Shown: piece after piece, positions 57,831-64,000 of the stretch | How the letters are laid out: the number at the start of each line of letters is the position of its first letter | How positions within the stretch are numbered: position 1 is the stretch's first letter | Source: Ideonella_A sp963843805 | Lineage (GTDB): Bacteria > Pseudomonadota > Gammaproteobacteria > Burkholderiales > Burkholderiaceae_C | DNA: 64,000 nt | Direction of reading: 5' to 3' | Assembly: GCA_963843805.1 (NCBI GenBank) | Contig: CAWJLY010000005.1 | Span: 124,001 to 188,000 of the forward strand | The notes under the pieces: generated by a model | The model's database searches: none | What the model saw: the letters and a program-made list of their open reading frames with translations, nothing else | Told to the model about the DNA's origin: nothing | Program-made: the position numbers and the translations under genes

Positions 57831-58994
57831 TCAAAGCGAGCGCACGGCCCAGCGACCGTCGATGCCGACCAGTTCGCGATCACACTCGATCGCTTCTCCG
57901 CCATGCTCGTGACCGGGCAACATGCAAACCACGGTATCGCCTTGTTCGCGCAGATGGCGTACCGCTGCTCGCAATGCCGGCTCGTCGCTCCATGGTGCGC
58001 GGATCGCCGCAACCAATTGCTGCGCCGGCAGCAGGCCTGCGATCAGCTTCACGTCGAGACTGAAGCCCACCGCGGGCCGATTGCGGCCGAATACCGCGCC
58101 GACTTCGTCGTATCGCCCGCCCCGCAAGACGGCGTCACTCGAGCCGTCGACAAACACCGCAAAGCGCGAGCCGCTGTAATAGGCGTAGCCGCCGAGATCA
58201 GCCAGATCGACGCCGAGCCTGACGTCGGGATGAACCCGCTCGACATGATCGGCCAGCAAACGAAGATCGTCGAGCGCACGCTGCAGTTGCTGGCGCGGCG
58301 GCAACACATGCTGCGCCTGGGTCAAGATGTCGAGCGATCCGTACAGGCCGAGCAGCTCGCGCAACCCGCTGCGCGATTCGGCCGGAAAATCGGCAGTGGC
58401 CGCGTCGAGGGCCGAAGGGTCTTTCGCAGCCAACGCACTGACCACCGCGGAAAGCCTGACCGCATCGACCGGTACACCGGCCAACAAGGCGCGCACAATC
58501 CGCGTATCGCCGAGATCCAATACCAGGCCGCCGATGCCGGCTTTGGCCAGACCGTCGAGCGCCAGATCGATCACCTCGATCTCGGCTTCGATACCCGCAT
58601 GGCCGTAGATTTCAGCGCCGAACTGCAGCGGCTCGCGGCTGCCACTCGAGCCGGCCGGCCGGGTGTGCAAAACCGGCCCGCAATAACAAAGCCGCGCCAG
58701 GCCTTCGCGGTTGAGCAGGTGGGCATCGATTCGCGCCACCTGGGGCGTGGTATCGGCCCGGATGCCCAGCGTGCGTCCGCTGAGCTGATCGGCGAACTTG
58801 AATGTCTGCAGATCCAGAGCGTGCCCGGTGCCGGACAGCAGGGATTCCAGATGCTCGAGCAGCGGCGGGATCACCAGCTCGTAGCCACTGCGCCGCGCCC
58901 CGTCAATCAGGCCCCGGCGCAACGCCTCGATATGCCTGGCCTGCGCGGGAAGCACATCCGAAATGTGCTCAGGCAACAGCCAAGCAGACGACAT
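57831..58994 (-). CDS. hisZ: ATP phosphoribosyltransferase regulatory subunit
   Basis: HisZ is a catalytically inactive histidyl-tRNA synthetase paralogue that forms the first enzyme of histidine synthesis with a short HisG. It has 387 residues. The class II aaRS fold shows WLLPEHISDVLPAQA, LGIRADTTPQVARIDAH and DLADLGGYAYYSGSRFAVFV. The tRNA-synthetase C-terminal anticodon domain is short. Its presence implies a short-form hisG elsewhere. Placement upstream of purA is typical of Burkholderiales. Confidence 0.93.
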   Translation of the reverse strand: MSSAWLLPEHISDVLPAQARHIEALRRGLIDGARRSGYELVIPPLLEHLESLLSGTGHALDLQTFKFADQLSGRTLGIRADTTPQVARIDAHLLNREGLARLCYCGPVLHTRPAGSSGSREPLQFGAEIYGHAGIEAEIEVIDLALDGLAKAGIGGLVLDLGDTRIVRALLAGVPVDAVRLSAVVSALAAKDPSALDAATADFPAESRSGLRELLGLYGSLDILTQAQHVLPPRQQLQRALDDLRLLADHVERVHPDVRLGVDLADLGGYAYYSGSRFAVFVDGSSDAVLRGGRYDEVGAVFGRNRPAVGFSLDVKLIAGLLPAQQLVAAIRAPWSDEPALRAAVRHLREQGDTVVCMLPGHEHGGEAIECDRELVGIDGRWAVRSL

Positions 58995-59093
58995 GTGAAT
59001 TCAACAAGTATGTAAAGCGGGCATTGTACCGGCCACTGTCGGCCATCGACACGTCCGATTGCAGCCGGGGGCAGGAGCGAAGCGACCGGGGCC

Positions 59094-59282
59094 CTATTTC
59101 CAGAATACAAACAGCATCGCCACCCCTGCCAGCATGCTCGACAGACCGATGAAGCGGATCTGCCCGTCGCTCATCTTGACGGCGCGCTCGAAGATGTTGC
59201 GCCACGCCGACGGACTGAAAAACGGCAACAGGCCTTCGACGACCAGCATCAGCGCCAGCGCGCCCAACAGCAGGTCTCCCAC
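59094..59282 (-). CDS. DUF2065 (YjeT-like) small membrane protein
   Basis: It has 62 residues: MGDLLLGALALMLVVEGLLPFF, then a polar loop, then IRFIGLSSMLAGVAMLFVFW, giving two membrane helices. Small proteins of this family sit beside hflC in many proteobacteria; the function is unknown. It starts 13 bases after hflC. Confidence 0.85.
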   Translation of the reverse strand: MGDLLLGALALMLVVEGLLPFFSPSAWRNIFERAVKMSDGQIRFIGLSSMLAGVAMLFVFWK

Positions 59283-59295
59283 TGCGGCGGCTCCT

Positions 59296-60199
59296 TCAGC
59301 GACGTGTTGCCGGCCCGGCGGGCGTCGCCGGGCTGCCCGCGTTGCGCATCGCCTTGAAGAACTCGCTGTTCGGGTCGACCACCATCACGTCGGACTTGCT
59401 GCGAAAGCTCGCCCGGTAGGCCTCCAGGCTGCGGTAGAACTGGGCGAACTGCGGATCGCGGCCAAAGGCCTCGGCAAAAATCGCGGCAGCAGCACCGTCG
59501 CCTTCGCCCTTGACTTTCTGCGCCTCGCGATAGGCCTCGGCAACGATCACATCGCGTTGTCGATCGGCGTCGGCGCGAATCTTTTCGCTTTCGGCCGCAC
59601 CGGTCGATCGCAACTCGTTGGCGACGCGCTTGCGTTCGGATTCCATGCGCCGATAGATCGAATCGGTGATCGTCGCCGAGAAATCGACTCGCTTGATCCG
59701 CACGTCGACGATCTGGATACCGAAGGAGGTTGCCTCGTCCGTCAGTCGCTGGCGCACACCCTGCATCACCCGCTCGCGATCGGTGGCAAGCATCTCCTGA
59801 ACGGTGCGTTTGGTCACCTCTTCGTTGAAGGCCGCCTGCACGATCGGGCTCAGCCGCGATTCGAGATTGCGCACATCCACACCGTTGTTGCGGATGAACT
59901 GGCGGGCGTCGGTGATGCGCCACTTGATCAGCCAATCGATCACCAGTGCCTTTTTCTCGGCGGTGAAGATCGGCCGCGTTTCAGGGCTGTCCATGCGTGT
60001 GCACACGGCGGTCGAGAAAGACGACGTTCTGAAACGGCGGCGGCATCTTGAACTTGAGGCCCGGGGTGGTCACCACTTCCTTGATCTCGCCCAGGGCGTA
60101 GATCACGGCGAACTGCCGCTGATCGACAATGAACAAGGTGGAAAACGCAATCATCAGCGCGATCAACACGCCGGAAACAATCAGACCAATGCGATTCAT
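59296..60199 (-). CDS. hflC: HflC, FtsH protease modulator, frame-disrupted
   Basis: With HflK it forms a large SPFH-domain cage around FtsH at the inner membrane. The N-terminal frame from ATG 60199 gives the membrane helix (IGLIVSGVLIALMIAFSTLFIV) and VVTTPGLKFKMPPPFQNV to DRRVHT. The rest (MDSPETRPIFTAEKKALVID, IKWRITDARQF, EAYREAQKVKGEGDG) is in the next frame. Removing one base at 59995 joins them into about 300 residues, normal length. It begins 18 bases after hflK. Confidence 0.92.
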
Positions 60200-60217
60200 G
60201 TCAGGAAGACTCCGGGT

Positions 60218-61570
60218 TCAGCGACCATCGCGGTCGCGGCCACGCTGGCCGTCGCGCGAACGGACATCGACCGCCGCGGCGGGCGCGATCGGAGCGGGAT
60301 CGGCTGCCGCCGGAGCGACCGCGGCATTCGTTTCCACACCTGCCTGCGACAACAGCTTGTCCAGCGGCAAGTAAAGGAGATTCGAATTGCTGCGGCTTTC
60401 GACCATCACTTTGCTGACGTTGGAGTAGACCTGCTGCATGGTGTCGATGTACATGCGATCGCGGGTGACGGTGGGTGCTTTCTGATACTGAGTCAACACG
60501 CTGGCGAAGCGGCTGGCATCACCTTGCGCCTGCGCCGTGACGCGAGCCTTGTAGCCTTCGGCCTCTTCGCGCAGGCGCGCCGCGGTACCTTGCGCTTTCG
60601 GGATGACGTCGTTGGCGTACGCCTGGCCTTCGTTCTTCAGCCGTTCACGATCAGCGCCAGCCTTGAAGGCATCGTCGAACGCCGCCTGCACCTGTTCGGG
60701 CGCCTGCACGCTCTGCATGTTGACGTTGGCCACCACGATGCCGGCCTTCAGGCGGTCGAGCTGCTCCTGGATCGACTTGACCAGATCGGCAGCGATCGCA
60801 TCGCGCCGTTCGTAGAGCACCGAATCCATCACGCTTTTGCCGACGATTTCGCGCACCGCCGATTCAGCCGCCTGGACCACGGCTTCATCGGGATTGCGGT
60901 TCTCGAACAGATAGGCGCGCGCATCCTTCAGGCGATATTGAACCGTGAAGCGGATGTCGACGATGTTTTCATCTTGCGTCAGCATCGACGAATCACGAAT
61001 CCCGGTCGACTGGACCACCGCGCTGCGCCCGACTTCGACCGAACGAAGCTGCGTCACCGGCACGGTTTCGTGGGCCTGAAACGGATACGGCAATCGCCAC
61101 TGGATGCCGGCGTCGGAGGTATGGCTGAACTTGCCGAACGAGGTGACGACTGCCTGCTGGCCCTCTTGCACGATGAAGATGCCGCTGCCCAGCCAGATCA
61201 GCAGGACAACGCCTCCAATCAGACCGGCGCCGATGCCGGCGCTGCGCAAATTGGGCTGGAAGTTGGGGCCACCGCCACCACCGCCTTCCCCGCCCCCGCG
61301 TGGCGGATTCGGCCCACGGCCCGGGCCCTTGTTGCCGAACAGGCCACTCAGTTTGCGGTTGAAATCGCGCCACAACTCGTCGAGATCAGGCGGACCATCG
61401 TTGCGGTTGCCGTTGCTCAGCGTCAGGTTGTCAGCCAGCGGCCGGGCATGTGAACGGCCGGTTGCCCGTCTGGAAAGCCCCGCAATCAACCGACGCGCCG
61501 ACAGCAGCAGATCGCGCAGCGGCGAGCGCGGCGGCGGTGGAACGGATTGGATAGTCGATCGAATGCTCAT
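60218..61570 (-). CDS. hflK: HflK, FtsH protease modulator
   Basis: Partner of HflC. It has about 450 residues from ATG 61570. The N-terminal cytoplasmic part contains GPPDLDELWRDFNRKLSGLF and a glycine-rich stretch. Then comes one membrane helix (AGLIGGVVLLIWLGSGIFIV), the SPFH domain (VQEGQQAVVTSFGKF, WRLPYPFQAHETVPV) and the helical region (EAEGYKARVTAQAQGDASRF). The first 60 or so residues (VPPPPRSPLRDLLLSARRL) are not usual for HflK, whose start is normally close to the PPDLDELW motif. The start is therefore uncertain. Confidence 0.93.
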   Translation of the reverse strand: MSIRSTIQSVPPPPRSPLRDLLLSARRLIAGLSRRATGRSHARPLADNLTLSNGNRNDGPPDLDELWRDFNRKLSGLFGNKGPGRGPNPPRGGGEGGGGGGPNFQPNLRSAGIGAGLIGGVVLLIWLGSGIFIVQEGQQAVVTSFGKFSHTSDAGIQWRLPYPFQAHETVPVTQLRSVEVGRSAVVQSTGIRDSSMLTQDENIVDIRFTVQYRLKDARAYLFENRNPDEAVVQAAESAVREIVGKSVMDSVLYERRDAIAADLVKSIQEQLDRLKAGIVVANVNMQSVQAPEQVQAAFDDAFKAGADRERLKNEGQAYANDVIPKAQGTAARLREEAEGYKARVTAQAQGDASRFASVLTQYQKAPTVTRDRMYIDTMQQVYSNVSKVMVESRSNSNLLYLPLDKLLSQAGVETNAAVAPAAADPAPIAPAAAVDVRSRDGQRGRDRDGR

Positions 61571-61678
61571 GCTGCGGAAGAATGGAAAACGTTGGGCGAA
61601 CAATCGACGGCATCGTCGGTCTGCTGTTCGGACTGGCTGGGTGCCGGTGACGCTGCAGCAAACCCTTGCAGGTGCTCA

Positions 61679-62933
<1,255 letters not shown>

Positions 62934-63179
62934 TCAGGGGGTCTGCTCCGGCGCTTCGGCAGCGCTGAAATTGACTGCGCGGCTCGGCACGACGGTCGAG
63001 ATCGCGTGCTTGTAGACCATCTGCGTGACCGTATTGCGCAGCAGCACGACATACTGGTCGAAAGATTCGATATGGCCCTGCAGCTTGATGCCATTGACCA
63101 GGTAGATCGAAACCGGCACATGCTCCTTGCGAAGCAGATTCAGGAACGGATCCTGAAGAAGCTGGCCTTTGTTGCTCAC
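62934..63179 (-). CDS. hfq: RNA chaperone Hfq
   Basis: The hexameric Sm-like protein that pairs small RNAs with mRNAs. It has 81 residues from GTG 63179 (MSNKGQLLQDPFLNLLRKEH), preceded by CGGAGAATATC; the longer frame to 63242 lacks homology. The Sm2 motif YKHAISTVVPSR and the distal-face region VPVSIYLVNGIKLQGHIESF are clear. The C-terminal tail is short. It lies between der and hflX, as is standard. Confidence 0.97.
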   Translation of the reverse strand: MSNKGQLLQDPFLNLLRKEHVPVSIYLVNGIKLQGHIESFDQYVVLLRNTVTQMVYKHAISTVVPSRAVNFSAAEAPEQTP

Positions 63180-63258
63180 GATATTCTCCGTGTTGGAAAG
63201 TGGGACTAGATCCGATGTTACGGTACCACAGCGGCTTGACAAGACCCGGGCGGTTGGC

Positions 63259-64000
63259 TCAGCTTTCCTTGCCCGGGAAAGGGTTGCGGCTCGAGCGCAT
63301 CTCGATGCGCAGCGGCGTGCCGGTCAGCTTGAAGTGGGCGCGGATGCGCGCTTCGAGATAGCGCTTGTAGACATCGGTCACATGCTCGAGCGAATTGCCG
63401 TGAACGACGACCAGCGGCGGGTTCATGCCGCCCTGGTGCGCATAGCGCAGTTTCGGCCGGAACATGCCGGAGCGCTTCGGCGCCTGGTGCTCGACCGCCT
63501 CCTGCACCAGCCGGGTCAGGACCGGCGTCGACATCTTGCAGGTCGCCGAGGCATGGGCGTCGGCAATCGCCTTCCAGACCGGACCCAGCCCCTGCCGCTT
63601 GATCGCCGAGATATTCAGCACCGGCGCAAATTTCAGGAAGGCCAGCCGCTGCTCGATCGAGCGCTGCAGCAGCTCCTTCTGATAGGCGTCGACCGCATCC
63701 CACTTGTTGACCGCAATGACGACCGCCCGGCCGCTGTCGAGGATATAGCCGGCGATGTGGGCATCCTGCTCGCTGACGCCCTGCGTCGCATCGAGCAGCA
63801 GCAGCACGACATTGGCGTCGGCGATCGCCTGCAGCGTCTTGACGACCGAAAATTTCTCGATCGCCTCGAACACCTTGCCCTTGCGGCGCAGACCGGCGGT
63901 GTCGATCAGCTGAAACTGCTGGCCGTTGCGCTCGAACGGCACGGTGATCGCGTCGCGCGTCGTGCCCGGCATGTCGAAGGCGACCAGGCGCTCCTCGCCG
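63259..64000 (-). CDS. der: ribosome assembly GTPase Der/EngA, C-terminal part (cut by window edge)
   Basis: A double-GTPase needed for 50S assembly. The visible part holds most of the second G domain (FDMPGTTRDAITVPF as G2, DTAGLRRKGK as G3, VIAVNKWDAVDAY as G4) and the C-terminal KH-like domain (HQGGMNPPLVVVHGNSLEHV, ending RNPFPGKES). About 246 codons are in the window. The first G domain lies beyond the right edge. hfq follows after 79 bases. Confidence 0.95.
   Translation of the reverse strand, partial: GEERLVAFDMPGTTRDAITVPFERNGQQFQLIDTAGLRRKGKVFEAIEKFSVVKTLQAIADANVVLLLLDATQGVSEQDAHIAGYILDSGRAVVIAVNKWDAVDAYQKELLQRSIEQRLAFLKFAPVLNISAIKRQGLGPVWKAIADAHASATCKMSTPVLTRLVQEAVEHQAPKRSGMFRPKLRYAHQGGMNPPLVVVHGNSLEHVTDVYKRYLEARIRAHFKLTGTPLRIEMRSSRNPFPGKES

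Noticed and set aside
62934..62936. Stop-codon readthrough fusion of Hfq to HflX
   Set aside because: The frames are continuous across a single TGA, but the Hfq tail ends at a normal place and hflX is itself full of frame errors, so the coincidence of frame (one in three) is not persuasive.
62934..63242. Longer Hfq start at 63242
   Set aside because: GTG 63179 has a good ribosome binding site and matches the family start SNKGQ; the extra 21 residues have no homology.

Overview
The window is 64 kb of GC-rich bacterial chromosome filled almost entirely with housekeeping genes. Gene orders such as der-hfq-hflX-hflK-hflC-hisZ-purA, alaA-hom-thrC followed by molybdopterin genes and clpB, and divergent ppsA/ppsR point to a betaproteobacterium, most likely of the order Burkholderiales. 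The genus cannot be read from the sequence alone. No rRNA, CRISPR array, insertion sequence or phage block was seen.

Layout. 1-5.2 kb: glycogen genes, with glgC (cut by the left edge) divergent from glgP-glgX, followed by an uncharacterised tail-anchored protein. 6.7-18.4 kb, minus strand: nadB, clpB with a possible heat-shock promoter, then a tightly packed series alaA, hom, thrC, mobB, moeA, moaD, moaE, crcB (threonine/alanine metabolism, molybdenum cofactor, fluoride channel). 18.4-21.3 kb, plus strand: Mth938-like protein, bcp, phoH. 21.6-24.6 kb, minus: prpE and an AcuI/YhdH-type reductase. 24.7-28.6 kb, plus: NlpC/P60 peptidase, then a second molybdenum-cofactor cluster moaA-mobA-moeA. 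28.6-33.5 kb: argG and ppsA, with the PEP-synthase regulator ppsR divergent.

33.6-48.9 kb, minus: one long series rpsB, tsf, pyrH, frr, uppS, cdsA, dxr, rseP, bamA, skp, lpxD, fabZ, lpxA, lpxB, rnhB, rRNA methyltransferase. Many start and stop codons overlap. It joins translation, isoprenoid/undecaprenyl lipid supply, outer-membrane protein assembly and lipid A synthesis. 49.1-53.4 kb, plus: amidase, D-amino-acid dehydrogenase and NAD(P)HX repair enzyme. 53.4-64 kb: rnr (minus), tRNA-Leu(CAG) (plus), then on the minus strand a phosphoribosyltransferase, purA, hisZ, yjeT-like, hflC, hflK, hflX, hfq and der (cut by the right edge).

The most striking feature is that nine genes, including normally essential lpxA and lpxD, are broken by 13 or more reading-frame shifts. 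Every one fits a single extra base on the coding strand. They are clustered (none between about 3 and 33.8 kb, four in hflX alone). No shared slippery motif is visible. Residual insertion errors in the assembly are the simplest explanation, but the uniform direction deserves a check against raw reads. In addition rnr has lost its usual N-terminal winged-helix domain and any recognisable start codon, right where the divergent tRNA-Leu promoter lies.
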